A stretch of DNA of 64,000 nucleotides from Paenibacillus sp. KS-LC4. Its GTDB lineage: Bacteria; Bacillota; Bacilli; Paenibacillales; Paenibacillaceae. The stretch's first letter is position 1, and every line of letters begins with the position of its first letter. Location of the stretch: assembly GCF_036894955.1 (NCBI RefSeq), contig NZ_CP145905.1, positions 5,374,001 to 5,438,000 of the forward strand, read 5' to 3'. Positions 45,701-54,192 of the stretch are shown piece by piece. Below the pieces are notes generated by a model. It worked only from the letters and a program-made list of their open reading frames with translations, was not told the origin of the DNA and made no database searches. A program made the position numbers and the translations under genes.

Positions 45701-48700
45701 GATACTGTCGTATCGGTCAGGCCGTCGGTCGCTCCTCTTGGCAGTTCAATATAGGAGTTGGTTGTGCCGCCTGCGAAGCTGATGACACCATCTTGCCCCG
45801 CATGAATCCACTCTGCTTTTTGCGGGTTGACCAAAGTGCCGTTAAAGCTTCCAGCCAAATCCTTCACCGTCGTACCATCCACTTGGCCCATATCATAATG
45901 GACGATCGCCTTAGGCGCTTCCGGCTGCTCGCCGCCTCCCGGTGTTTCCGGCATGTCTGCTGCAAGCGCAGCAACCTGCTCCTTCGTCAGCGCCCGATTG
46001 TAAATGCGGAAATCATCGAGCTTGCCATCGAACAAGCTGTGACTCGCATTACGAGATTTCCCGATGTAGTTCATCGTCGTCTGCAACAGCATGCGCGGCT
46101 CTACATTGTAAGTGCTGCTGCGCGATACTTCATTCCCGTCCACATACATGACTGCCTCGAAGCCATCAATGGATACCGCCACATGATGCCAAGCATTTGC
46201 CGCTGGCTTCGCCGAGCGAAGCGCATATTTATAGCCTGCGCCAAGCAGTGTCGAGTCATTGGCAAACTTCTCTGTGAATGGTGTCACGATTGCAAACTCC
46301 ATGCCTCCATTATCACCTGTCGTGCTCAAATACATCGTATTGCGATTAGCAGCTCTGCCCGTGTCTGAGGCAAAGTCAAAAATCCGCTGGTTGAGCTTGT
46401 TCTGATCCGCCCTCACCCAAGTCGCAATAGTCGTCTTCTCCAAATTCAAATCGCGAACAAGATTGTCCGGCAGCTTGACATAGCCCGTTGTCCCGTTCAG
46501 CTCCACCGAGCTGCCGGAGTCGCCGATTTTATCGGTCTCGTTTAAAGTGGCTCCGCCAACGAGCTCCGCATCATGCCCTTGACCGGACATATCCTTCACA
46601 AGCGTGCCCGTTACGCTGCTGCTGTCGAACGTATAATGCACGACAGGCTGCTCCTGTTCCACTGGGCCAGATACGCCGTATTTCGCTTGCAGCGCATCAT
46701 ATTCCGCCCGCGTCACCGGAATGACCGTGCCATGGCGCGGCCCTGGCGGCAGTGCATATTGATCCTCAGCGAGCAGATTATCCCTGAACTGTGCTCCGTC
46801 CTCCAGATTGTTCGAGACGCGCACATGATACGGCCAGGAATCGAGGAACATATACCATTTATTTTCCCGAATATCCTTGAATACGGTTGGCCCTTCGTTA
46901 TTGCCGCCATGGCCAATTCGTCCCTGGTTGCCATTTTTCGTACCGGCAATCGCCGGGAACTGATAGCCATTGGCCGCAATGCCATCCGCATCGTCAAAGA
47001 CGTTTGCTGCCTTCTCGTAATACACCTTGTAGCCGATTTCCGATTTCGTAAAACGATACAGGCTATTGCCCTCCTGCACCATCGTCGTATCAATCGTCGG
47101 GAATGCTTCATCCATATACACCTTCGGCTCGGAGAAGGTATAGAAATCCCGCGTCGTCGCGTAATACATAACATTGTATTGCCCCGATGGGCGGCCGCCC
47201 GTATACTTACCATACGTATCAGCAACTTTCATCGAGGAAGCCCAGAATACGACGTATTGCCCTGTCTTCTCGTCGTAAATCGCCTCTGGCGCCCAAGTGT
47301 TGCCGCCGTTTTTAGGCGCGATATCAACCATGCGCTGCTCGCTCCAATTGACGAGATCCTCAGATTCCCAAATCATAATGGAATGGCTCCCCGTTATTTG
47401 CGCTTGATCAAAGTTCGTGCTTTCGCCCATGCGCAAATCCGTCGCCAGCAAATAAAACTTATCGCCTTCATGGGAGCGCATAATGAATGGATCGCGCAGC
47501 CCCTTCTCGCCAAGTGTCGATTGAATAATCGACTTACCGTTATTCAGCGCCCGCCACTTGAGCGGGTCCTCAGCTGTCGCAAAGGAAATTTCTTCTCCAC
47601 CCTCATATTCCCCGGTAAAATAAGCAAAGAAATACGCATCATAATCAAGGCTCGGCGGAGCCTGCTTCACCGTCAGGTGGAACAGCCGCTCCACGCTTGC
47701 ACTGCCTTTTTTCACCGTGGCCTTCAGTGTAACAGCAGCATCCCTGTCCGCAGGACGCAGTACTCTCCCAAGCTGTGTCACATCGCTCGCCGCCTGTGCC
47801 GAGCCTTTCACAATTGCCGGATCATTTGATTCCCACTCGATGCTTGCGCCATTGACTCCAAGCTGCGGCAACGTCAAATTGCCCTTAACCTGATCGAGAT
47901 GAGGAATATTCAGAGCGTCCGCATCTGCCTGAGCGATAGCGCTTTCAGAAAACTCCTTCAATACTTTGAAGCTCAGCACTCGCTGCACGGAAAGCCCCTG
48001 ATACGTCAGGTTCGCCGTTAACTGCACCAACTTATCCGCTCCTGATGCCGCTGGACGCGTCACCTTTCCATCTGCGGCGATGACCGATGTATCGCTGGAG
48101 CTCCATGCAATCGCTACGCCATTGCGTCCAGTTGCTGGCAGCGTCAGATTTTTCGTAACCGCGTCAGCGCTCACATCGCCTGAGCCAAGCATCGTCGCTG
48201 GAGCTAATGCATCCGCTGCTGCTGTCAGCACAAGCTGCTTGAGATCCGCGATGGTGCTGGTAGTTTGCGTATACAGCTCAGACGCCTGCTGCTCATTAAA
48301 CGCATAATTATAGACGCGGAAATCGCCTACCAAACCGCGATAAAAATCATCACCCGCGAAAATAGACTTGCCAATATAACCAGAATAATTGGTCCCCGTC
48401 GCTATAATATCGGCAAGCTTAATGCCCCTCGCCGAGCCGGAGGCGACCTTCGCGCCGTCCACATACAGCGTTATCGTATCTGCTGCACCTGAGAATACGA
48501 CCGTAACCTGCTTCCAGACTCCAGCTGCAAGCGAGGTAGTGCCCTTCCAAATCGCTTCATTGCGCCAGCCGCTTTTCGATATGCCCGCAGCCACGTAATT
48601 GCCTGTGCTGCCATGGCGCGGCGTAGCAAACAAATATTTGTTGCCGTTCTCAGCATCGTTTGTCGTTGCTCCCAATCCGAATATCCAGCGATTTGTACCA

Positions 48701-49134
48701 TCGTTCTCCCAATTAACGAGCGAGGAAATCGTGACATCGGTTAATCCGCTAAGCAGGTCCTCACCGCCAGCGCCTTTCGGTATTTCAATATAGCCGCTGT
48801 TTGAGGAAGCATTGCCTCCGTTAAAGCCAGCAAAACCGACAGACCCATCCAACACAAGCTGGCCGTTCGATGGATTGCGGAAAATGCCGTCATATGCACC
48901 TGTTCCGCCAGCTACATTTTTTACAATCGTCTGCCCGGCGTCGGTCGCCGTCGTTTTCATATCATAGTGTAAAATCAGGCCGGGCTCGTACACCGACGCC
49001 GCTACCGACATGCCTTGATTCGAATTTACAGGTTCTTCCTCCGTCGCCCAAGCCACGCGCGGCGCAAGCCCCGTCAGCGTGCTGAGCAGCATAGCCGCAA
49101 TCATCAGCATTGCTACTATTTTTCTTTGTTTCAT
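42745..49134 (-). CDS. SLH-anchored protein with two GH43 domains
   Basis: A 2129-residue secreted wall-anchored enzyme. The start is ATG 49132-49134 (GGAGGGGG 5 nt upstream); a frame from 49188 adds a non-signal extension. Order: signal peptide to about 31; LamG-like domain (ILHYDM) about 40-250; two Ig-like modules about 270-430; first GH43 about 440-760 (GEKGLRDPFIMRS, NTWAPEAIYDE, RHGTVIPV); two LamG-like domains about 790-1220; two Ig-like modules about 1240-1395; second GH43 about 1400-1720 with the same motifs (GEKGLRDPFIIRS, NTWAPEAFYDE); a Big_2 domain near 1740-1820; a Pro-Thr linker; and three SLH repeats. The RDPF and WAPE motifs supply GH43 catalytic Asp and Glu. Arabinofuranosidase-like activity is inferred. 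Confidence 0.92.
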   Translation of the reverse strand: MKQRKIVAMLMIAAMLLSTLTGLAPRVAWATEEEPVNSNQGMSVAASVYEPGLILHYDMKTTATDAGQTIVKNVAGGTGAYDGIFRNPSNGQLVLDGSVGFAGFNGGNASSNSGYIEIPKGAGGEDLLSGLTDVTISSLVNWENDGTNRWIFGLGATTNDAENGNKYLFATPRHGSTGNYVAAGISKSGWRNEAIWKGTTSLAAGVWKQVTVVFSGAADTITLYVDGAKVASGSARGIKLADIIATGTNYSGYIGKSIFAGDDFYRGLVGDFRVYNYAFNEQQASELYTQTTSTIADLKQLVLTAAADALAPATMLGSGDVSADAVTKNLTLPATGRNGVAIAWSSSDTSVIAADGKVTRPAASGADKLVQLTANLTYQGLSVQRVLSFKVLKEFSESAIAQADADALNIPHLDQVKGNLTLPQLGVNGASIEWESNDPAIVKGSAQAASDVTQLGRVLRPADRDAAVTLKATVKKGSASVERLFHLTVKQAPPSLDYDAYFFAYFTGEYEGGEEISFATAEDPLKWRALNNGKSIIQSTLGEKGLRDPFIMRSHEGDKFYLLATDLRMGESTNFDQAQITGSHSIMIWESEDLVNWSEQRMVDIAPKNGGNTWAPEAIYDEKTGQYVVFWASSMKVADTYGKYTGGRPSGQYNVMYYATTRDFYTFSEPKVYMDEAFPTIDTTMVQEGNSLYRFTKSEIGYKVYYEKAANVFDDADGIAANGYQFPAIAGTKNGNQGRIGHGGNNEGPTVFKDIRENKWYMFLDSWPYHVRVSNNLEDGAQFRDNLLAEDQYALPPGPRHGTVIPVTRAEYDALQAKYGVSGPVEQEQPVVHYTFDSSSVTGTLVKDMSGQGHDAELVGGATLNETDKIGDSGSSVELNGTTGYVKLPDNLVRDLNLEKTTIATWVRADQNKLNQRIFDFASDTGRAANRNTMYLSTTGDNGGMEFAIVTPFTEKFANDSTLLGAGYKYALRSAKPAANAWHHVAVSIDGFEAVMYVDGNEVSRSSTYNVEPRMLLQTTMNYIGKSRNASHSLFDGKLDDFRIYNRALTKEQVAALAADMPETPGGGEQPEAPKAIVHYDMGQVDGTTVKDLAGSFNGTLVNPQKAEWIHAGQDGVISFAGGTTNSYIELPRGATDGLTDTTVSMLMNWSGKAGAEWAFALGQNSTKYMYFTPRYNTSSANARAGIATNSWNNEVAAQHTVGLPSNQWKLVTVVLSEEEQTLTLYIDGVMVGATPTGGKTMAQIQNAGGISGYIGKSFYSTDPYFGGMVADFKLFNGALSGAQIGVLQQEAAAKVAALDGLTLEYAANQLDYSAFLNGNTSKDSVRTNLKLPASAGHGTTITWASGTPSVISSTGIVTRPAYEAGNQSVTLTATITDGSKSVIRSFTVTVEKDASLMEKALLDAQTLLVHNLADVRGNLTLPVKGANGSSIAWVSEQPAVITATGEVTRPAHGAEAVTVKLTAIISNGTTSISKAFIATVKPLPAPVDYKGYAFTYFTGEGSASGEQIYFALSKGNDALHWQELNGGLPAITSNLGEKGLRDPFIIRSPEGDKFYLIATDLKIYGNGDWGASQTTGSRSIMVWESTDLVNWSNQRMVEVSPPEAGNTWAPEAFYDEKTGEYAVFWASKMYEDESHSVGTHQRMMVAKTRDFYTFSKPVEYMNDGYSIIDTTMIGHDGKVYRFTKDERSTTSATPNGKFIFQESGSSVFDSNFKLIKEGIGRGQIGQGEGPTIFKSNTEEKWYMFIDEFGGRGYVPFETTDLDSGEWKLSTNYDLPSRPRHGTVIPVTQAEYDRLLVSVPKAGQSDSGTKVTGVQLSPSALALKAGEGAQLTANVAPTAATNKSVVWSSSNPAVAVVDAAGHVQAVGEGTANISVATVDGGFIGISTVTVTAGEDNGGGTPTPTPTPTPTPSPTPTPTSPSSGSTGTQPSSAPATPSPKPSVAPSTPPTVAFNDTANHWASASITKLTEKGLMKGYPGGSFKPNAAMSRSEFVTVVYRMLGLDSTAAAGSTASFSDVSADAWYSEAVHALREAGIVTGDASGTFRPGDAITREEAFVLVYRIVKEKLALSGASNELVFTDDAAISEWAKEAIAALSTANVLNGYDDGTLKPQGSITRAEVATILAAFVE

Positions 49135-49149
49135 GTTCCCCCTCCTAGA

Positions 49150-49163
49150 TGTATGCGTTTTCA
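49150..49163 (-). promoter_or_regulatory. cre (CcpA) site in the double-GH43 leader
   Basis: TGTATGCGTTTTCA differs from the cre consensus at one fixed base and shares 13 of 14 bases with the site at 9816 before the other SLH-GH43 gene. It lies about 7-20 nt downstream of the predicted transcription start. Confidence 0.7.
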
Positions 49164-49176
49164 TTGGTTCGTAATA

Positions 49177-49205
49177 ATTAAATAGCATAGCGCTTCTCTA
49201 ATCAA
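49177..49205 (-). promoter_or_regulatory. SigA-type promoter of the double-GH43 gene
   Basis: Minus strand TTGATT (49200-49205), exactly 17 nt, TTTAAT (49177-49182). The rest of the gap to 49487 is AT-rich, with a short ACCTT/AAGGT hairpin near 49300 and no gene that I can support. Confidence 0.55.
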
Positions 49206-49487
49206 TAGGATTATTTACGCCAGTCGTTTAATTTTTTGTTCAATTCAGGATCAGCGATATTAAAAATAGAATAAGCAGGCTGAAAGGTTGTTTTTCACCT
49301 TTTCTTAAGGTAAACGCTGCAAATAGGAGCCATTAACATGCCGCGTTTAGCTCAATTAGGAGCCTCCCTTTTAGTCATGGCTATGAAATCAATTGAATAA
49401 TTTAATTTAACAAGGTAAAATTTTCATATTGCTAACGATAAGATTTCATGAATAACATTTCATTATTGTCCTGAGGAGACCTGCGCA

Positions 49488-51881
49488 ATGAAAAAAATGC
49501 TGCTCAGCCTGCTGGTCATGTGCCTGCTGCTGACGGGCTGTATGTCAGATGCCGCCAATGGCTTTGATTTCAGCATTAAGCTGCTTAAATATGCTTGGCA
49601 AACGCCGGAGAAGCTGTCCGTGCAGCAGCTAAAGCAGAAATACGGCGAAGCCAGCAAGAAAACGATTATGCCGCTCTACAATGTAGCAAAAGATAGGAAG
49701 TTCGAGTTTAATTTCCAATCCGATTTGTCGAAGCTCGACATTTCAAAATGGGAGGAAACGATCACCGTTCATACAGACCGGCAGGCGCTGCCCTCCAGCA
49801 AAATGGCTTCATTCAACCGGGTCATCCCTGTAGAGGGCAACAAAAGCATGATTACGGTCGAGCCGCTGGATTCAGGCGTGCTGCCGCTTCCTTCCGCCTC
49901 CTCCTATGAGCAATTGGGCTGGGGAAATGCGCCGATTTATTATCTCCGTATTGATTATGATATGGCTTCCACTACGCCACAAAGGCTGGAGGAGCCGCTC
50001 ATTATCCCATTCACGGTACAGTCCAAGCTGCCCGTTCCGAATCTCAGCTACGAAATTAGCGAGGATGGCCGGCTAAAGCTTGTCTGGGATAAAATAACAG
50101 GCATCAGCGAATACAAGGTGTATCAAACCTTTCCCGAGGCTCGGAAAACGGATGGCATAAAGAGCGCTCCCGGCAAAAAATCCGCTTTTTATATGGAAAA
50201 GCCTGTCCTGATTGAACGGGTCAAAGGAACGGAGCTGAACGATTTTGGCGATACCACTTACGACCAAATAGTGCTCGATAGTGGCGAGAGCTTTACACTC
50301 GCGCAAAATACTGGTGCACAGGGCAACTTCTATGTTACAGCCGTTTCAGGCGGCAAGGAATCCAACTTCAGCGTTCCGGTCGTGACGGCTGATCTGTCGA
50401 GCCAGCTTCCGACGGAGGTTGCCGACGAATATGAAGGAGAGCTGTTCGGCAACACCTACGAGTACGTGGATGATTTGCCCTACAGTGTCGAAGTAAAGCA
50501 TACAGATGGCTCTATCAGCTTTAAGGACATCGTATATGACACGACTAAGCTTGCCTTTGAGCCATCGAGTCCCCTGCGTATTCCGTATTCCATTAAAGGC
50601 ACAGCGCTGACAGGCGTCGTCTGGGTTGAAGACGTCATAGAGGAGGATATCGAATATATCGCTTCTTGGTATGAGGACGAGGATGGGGAAGACGAGGGTA
50701 CAGCTAATACCGGCTATGTTCAGCCGGAGAATACGACCTATTTTATACCAGATGCCGATGTACCGACGATTATTACCCGCTTCACCAAAGCATCTTCAGC
50801 CACAGATAATCTGATTGATCGGCAAATCGAGAATACGCGCCGGGTTGTCGCCAAGGGCGATAAAGCAACCGTCCCCACCGACAAGCTGCTGGAGAAGCTG
50901 CATATTTCTGCTGACTCGGCACTGGAAGAATATTTGGCTCGCAGCTTGATGACCGGAGAGGAGGACATTTCGCTCATGTCCTTTCCTGAAGCGCAAAATA
51001 CCGAGGTTCTCATAGATGTCGTCGAGAAGGTCATGTACCAAAATCCTTATATTATTGGGCTGGCAAGCTACGGCTACGATTACCGCACACTTACGCTTTA
51101 TGTGTCCTACGAAAATCCCGTCAAGGAGCTGCGCGCGAAGCAGCGGGAAATTATGCAGGAGGCCGAGCGCATTATTGCAGCCACCATTACGCCTGAAATG
51201 AGCAACGAGGAAAAAAGGCTGGCGCTTTATGACTACTTGAACGATACGACGGTGTATGATGATGAGGCGCTGGATAATGCGTATAAATATAATTTTCGCA
51301 AGGTGGACCCGGAGTTTTATGATGCTTACAGCACCTATGGCATTATGATCAATAAGCTCGGCGTCTGCATGAGCTATGCCTACACCTACAAGCTGCTGAA
51401 CGATCTCGCCGGGGTGGAGACGATTGTCGTAACCGGCTATTTGGATGGCGTTCCGCATGCGTGGAACAAGGTCAACATTGACGGACAGTGGCTGAACGTC
51501 GATCCGACCAACAATGCGACCAATTCTGACATTCCCTATATGCTGTATAACGCCAACGATGCTACGGCAATCAACGAGGAATATATGGAGGATGCCTCTT
51601 ACTGGCTGGATGATGAGCTTGATCAATTTACGGGCGAGAGCAATAAATACGACTACTATGTGAAAAATGGCCTCGAAGTTACTTCCAATAAGCAGTATCG
51701 TATTGAATTGAAGAAGCTCATGCAAAGCGGGCAGGAGCACATTATTTTGCGCCTCTCCCCTGAGGTTGATTATTCAGAAATGCTGGATGACACATGGGAT
51801 ATTGTGTGGGAGGAAGCACCTGATCAATATGATGATGCCGAAATGTATTATATGGGCAGCTACGTGCTGCTGGAATTATAA
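49488..51881 (+). CDS. Lipoprotein with C-terminal transglutaminase-like domain
   Basis: A 797-residue exported lipoprotein: MKKMLLSLLVMCLLLTGC has the lipobox LLTGC with Cys 18. Residues about 50-430 look like beta-rich Ig or fibronectin-type segments (LKLVWDKITGISEYKVYQTF). The C-terminal part is a transglutaminase/protease-like core with a plausible triad: Cys in LGVCMSYAYTYKLL (near 626), His in GVPHAWNKVNIDGQWL (near 655) and Asp in NVDPTNN (near 670). Such proteins crosslink or cleave envelope proteins. GAGGAGA lies upstream of the ATG. Stands alone, divergent from the GH43 gene. Substrate unknown. Confidence 0.88.
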   Translation: MKKMLLSLLVMCLLLTGCMSDAANGFDFSIKLLKYAWQTPEKLSVQQLKQKYGEASKKTIMPLYNVAKDRKFEFNFQSDLSKLDISKWEETITVHTDRQALPSSKMASFNRVIPVEGNKSMITVEPLDSGVLPLPSASSYEQLGWGNAPIYYLRIDYDMASTTPQRLEEPLIIPFTVQSKLPVPNLSYEISEDGRLKLVWDKITGISEYKVYQTFPEARKTDGIKSAPGKKSAFYMEKPVLIERVKGTELNDFGDTTYDQIVLDSGESFTLAQNTGAQGNFYVTAVSGGKESNFSVPVVTADLSSQLPTEVADEYEGELFGNTYEYVDDLPYSVEVKHTDGSISFKDIVYDTTKLAFEPSSPLRIPYSIKGTALTGVVWVEDVIEEDIEYIASWYEDEDGEDEGTANTGYVQPENTTYFIPDADVPTIITRFTKASSATDNLIDRQIENTRRVVAKGDKATVPTDKLLEKLHISADSALEEYLARSLMTGEEDISLMSFPEAQNTEVLIDVVEKVMYQNPYIIGLASYGYDYRTLTLYVSYENPVKELRAKQREIMQEAERIIAATITPEMSNEEKRLALYDYLNDTTVYDDEALDNAYKYNFRKVDPEFYDAYSTYGIMINKLGVCMSYAYTYKLLNDLAGVETIVVTGYLDGVPHAWNKVNIDGQWLNVDPTNNATNSDIPYMLYNANDATAINEEYMEDASYWLDDELDQFTGESNKYDYYVKNGLEVTSNKQYRIELKKLMQSGQEHIILRLSPEVDYSEMLDDTWDIVWEEAPDQYDDAEMYYMGSYVLLEL

Positions 51882-51894
51882 GGGTTGACGAAGC

Positions 51895-51935
51895 AAAGCC
51901 CGCTCCTTCAGCTAACGTTGAAGGGCGGGCTTTTG
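51895..51935. terminator. Convergent terminator
   Basis: AAAGCCCGC pairs with GCGGGCTTT around a CCTTCA/TGAAGG inner stem, with TTTT following. Confidence 0.85.
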
Positions 51936-51950
51936 TTGATCCGGCTAAAT

Positions 51951-52775
51951 TTACTGCCGTTCCGCGGTTGGTCTTCGCATCGTATGATGCGTCAGCTTCA
52001 TGAAGGGCCGGAGACCCAGCGACTCGGCGAGTCCGATTGAGGCGGTGTTCGTCTCCAGCACATGGTATCTCGGTCTTAATCCGCCCTGCTGCAAATGCTC
52101 CAAGGCGGCAGCCACAAGCTGCCTCGCCAAGCCTTGCCCACGCCAGCGCTCCCGGGTATGTACACCCGCAATTTCCCAAACTTCATTATAATTGCAAAAA
52201 ATAAAACAACCCGCAGCAGCTTCACCTTCCCGGTAGATGACGAAGGCATATGCGCCTGCGGCAAAATAGCCGTGCAGCTCTTCCGGCGTATAACCGTTGC
52301 TGCAAAGCAGCGGCAGCAGTTCCTCTGCCAGCGCCTCCTGCTTCACAACGTCCTCATGCCTAAGCCCTTTATGCTGCTGAGCGCTGCTGCCTGTCAGCTC
52401 GTCTTGGCACGTATAGGAAATATAAGCTCTTGCCTGCTCCAGCTCGTAATAGCGGGCAAGCTGTTCCCGGTACTCCTCCTTCTGCAGCTTGAACACAAGG
52501 CGGGAGCCTGCGGGAACAGCCTGAAGCAGCTCGGGCAGCAGCGACTGCTCCGTATACGCGACAAAAACGATAAAATCGGTGCCGGGATACGTCTGCTGAT
52601 CATAGGGATAAGCTTCGACCGGCAGCAGCAGGAGCAGCCCCCATTGCGACGATTCAGAGTCCCTAATGAGCTTGCTGATGATAGATGCCTCGTAAGCCTC
52701 GATCATTTTCAGCAGCGTAATGTTCGTAAGCGTGTCCTGTTCTAGAAGCGGCACGATTTGATCCAGCTGCTGCAT
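51951..52775 (-). CDS. GNAT N-acetyltransferase
   Basis: A 274-residue protein. The C-terminal half is a clear GNAT domain: AAGCFIFCNYNEVWEIAGVHTRERWRGQGLARQLVAAALEHL contains the acetyl-CoA motif RWRGQGLA. The next strand, PRYHVLETNTASIGLAESLGLRPF, is typical of GNAT motif B. The N-terminal half is a divergent, possibly vestigial domain. I start at ATG 52773-52775 (GGGGGAG 5 nt upstream). Substrate unknown; unrelated in sequence to the small GNAT-like pair at 17099/17761. Confidence 0.85.
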   Translation of the reverse strand: MQQLDQIVPLLEQDTLTNITLLKMIEAYEASIISKLIRDSESSQWGLLLLLPVEAYPYDQQTYPGTDFIVFVAYTEQSLLPELLQAVPAGSRLVFKLQKEEYREQLARYYELEQARAYISYTCQDELTGSSAQQHKGLRHEDVVKQEALAEELLPLLCSNGYTPEELHGYFAAGAYAFVIYREGEAAAGCFIFCNYNEVWEIAGVHTRERWRGQGLARQLVAAALEHLQQGGLRPRYHVLETNTASIGLAESLGLRPFMKLTHHTMRRPTAERQ

Positions 52776-53102
52776 CTTCGCTCCCCCTTTTATACGAACC
52801 ATACCCTAGCTGCACAGGGGCTTCAAACCTTCTTTTAAATGAATACCATTAGACCATGACCTGAAAACACATATCTGTTGAGGATTGGGATTGACTGAAC
52901 GTTTTGATGGCGGAAGTGTGTAGGCGAGCATGCAAGTGGGACTTTATGGATGAAGTGTCGCACTTAGCTTGACAAACCGTCATTTGCTAAATCTTCAATT
53001 CGGCCAACTTCCATTTGATTTCCAACCCACTGCTTCCAATAACAGCTTCCTGAATTTAATCGACTTAATATAATCTACCCATATTGGCAGCTACCTATAG
53101 GC
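52776..53102. other. Intergenic region at the left border of the AT-rich island
   Basis: No gene seen. From about 52930 it contains a short segment resembling the IS30 transposase remnant at 56312, after which base composition turns AT-rich. Confidence 0.4.
52944..52981 (+). pseudogene. Possible IS30-family transposase scrap
   Basis: TTATGGATGAAGTGTCGCA and following bases align with 56312-56350, which encodes the VEVSHLTRQ part of an IS30-type transposase; about 30 of 38 bases agree. Translation gives MDEVSHLA then a stop. Too short to be sure. Confidence 0.35.
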
Positions 53103-53453
53103 CTACTCCAATAAAGTTACATCTGTAACTTCAAAAGTTCTATTCTTGTCACTTATGTTTACTTTACTATTAAAATTAACTTTAATTGAATCTCCAACGG
53201 AAAAATCAGTTATTTTTAATTCTTGATTACTATTACTCTTCATTTTAGTATCCTCATTAATAATTACTGAACACAAATAACCTAAGCTGTTCCTCGAATC
53301 ATTATCACTTTTGTTTACTTCTTCAGTACAATCAAAATAAAATTGATTGTTCTCTATCTTCTCAATATTTTTAGTAAGCGAATCAATTTCAACTGTCTTG
53401 CCACACGCACATAAAAATATACAAAGCACTAAAGTAAATAATCCATTTTTCAT
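53103..53453 (-). CDS. Small secreted lipoprotein, AT-rich
   Basis: A 116-residue protein starting MKNGLFTLVLCIFLCAC, with lipobox LCAC and Cys 17. GAGGAG lies 7 nt before this ATG; an ATG five codons earlier lacks an RBS. The mature part is Asn/Lys/Ser-rich, with two further Cys (YFDCTEE and GYLCSV) that may form a disulfide. The TDFSVGDSIKVNFN segment looks like an OB-fold-type beta region, by impression only. It is clearly more AT-rich than flanking genes, which suggests transfer. Family unknown. Confidence 0.75.
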   Translation of the reverse strand: MKNGLFTLVLCIFLCACGKTVEIDSLTKNIEKIENNQFYFDCTEEVNKSDNDSRNSLGYLCSVIINEDTKMKSNSNQELKITDFSVGDSIKVNFNSKVNISDKNRTFEVTDVTLLE

Positions 53454-53508
53454 TGGAAATCTCCTCATATAAACGTACTTGTAATATTTATTTTTTTACA
53501 TTTAATCC

Positions 53509-53534
53509 AAAAAAAAAAAAAAAAAAAAAAAAAA
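53509..53534 (+). repeat. 26-base A homopolymer
   Basis: An uninterrupted run of 26 A, upstream of the lipoprotein gene start region on its opposite strand. Such a run is unusual in a genome of this base composition and is prone to slippage and sequencing error. Confidence 0.85.
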
Positions 53535-54084
53535 TGAAAATAATCAAAATGAATTTCCAGTTGGGACCTTAACTAGTGGGTATGGCCGAACCCGTGACGA
53601 AGCCCCAAGGGCTAGGAACGGAAGTAGGGGCCGATGCTTTAGAGGACTCCAGCTTCCGCATCTCTGCGTTACCGTTTCACGGCTTTACCTCGGATGAGAA
53701 AGCTGGAACAAATCATCCTTCTTATTCTGAAGACTGTTTTTTTATCTGCACTTATTTGTCATGCGCACTTTTAATACTTTATATCTATAACCGCTAGATG
53801 GTTCATGCCCTATTGTTAATAACCGGCTTTAGACTCCTCAGACCAACCTGTGGAACATGGGATCAACAAGCTCACCGCAGGATATTTCTTACTCTCCTTG
53901 CGAAACGATCAGTATTGCTGTTAAAGCCTGCTATCTGTGATCCATCACTCATGTTCTAACCATTGGTTGCGCCGCCGCATACGTTCTGGTGAGTAACATC
54001 CCATTAATTGTCGAACGAGTGCAGTTGGGTGCTTAAAGTAATCTGTCTAAGAGTAGTCCTAGAGATAATTTAATATGCGAAATA
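53535..54084. other. Unrecognised, apparently degenerate segment
   Basis: This 550-bp stretch has ordinary GC content at its left end (53570-53700) unlike the AT-rich genes around it. Frames are broken; the 73-residue frame at 53576 has no RBS. It may be a decayed mobile element or a structured RNA (CCAGCTT at 53650 could pair with AAGCTGG at 53698), but I do not recognise it. Confidence 0.35.
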
Positions 54085-54131
54085 AAAAACACAACCATTT
54101 AGACCATGTAAATAAAAGCTCCAAATGGTTG
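54085..54131 (-). terminator. Terminator of the S1 protease gene
   Basis: CAACCATTT and AAATGGTTG (54123-54131 and 54092-54100) are followed on the minus strand by TGTTTTTTATTT. Confidence 0.8.
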
Positions 54132-54192
54132 ATTAAGTCCTTTAAATAGTATAGCAAACAGGAAGGAAACAAACACTTATGCAACGTAAAAA

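Noticed and set aside
53576..53797. 73-residue plus-strand frame in the island
   Set aside because: GTG start without RBS, no domain, lying in a segment with otherwise broken frames.
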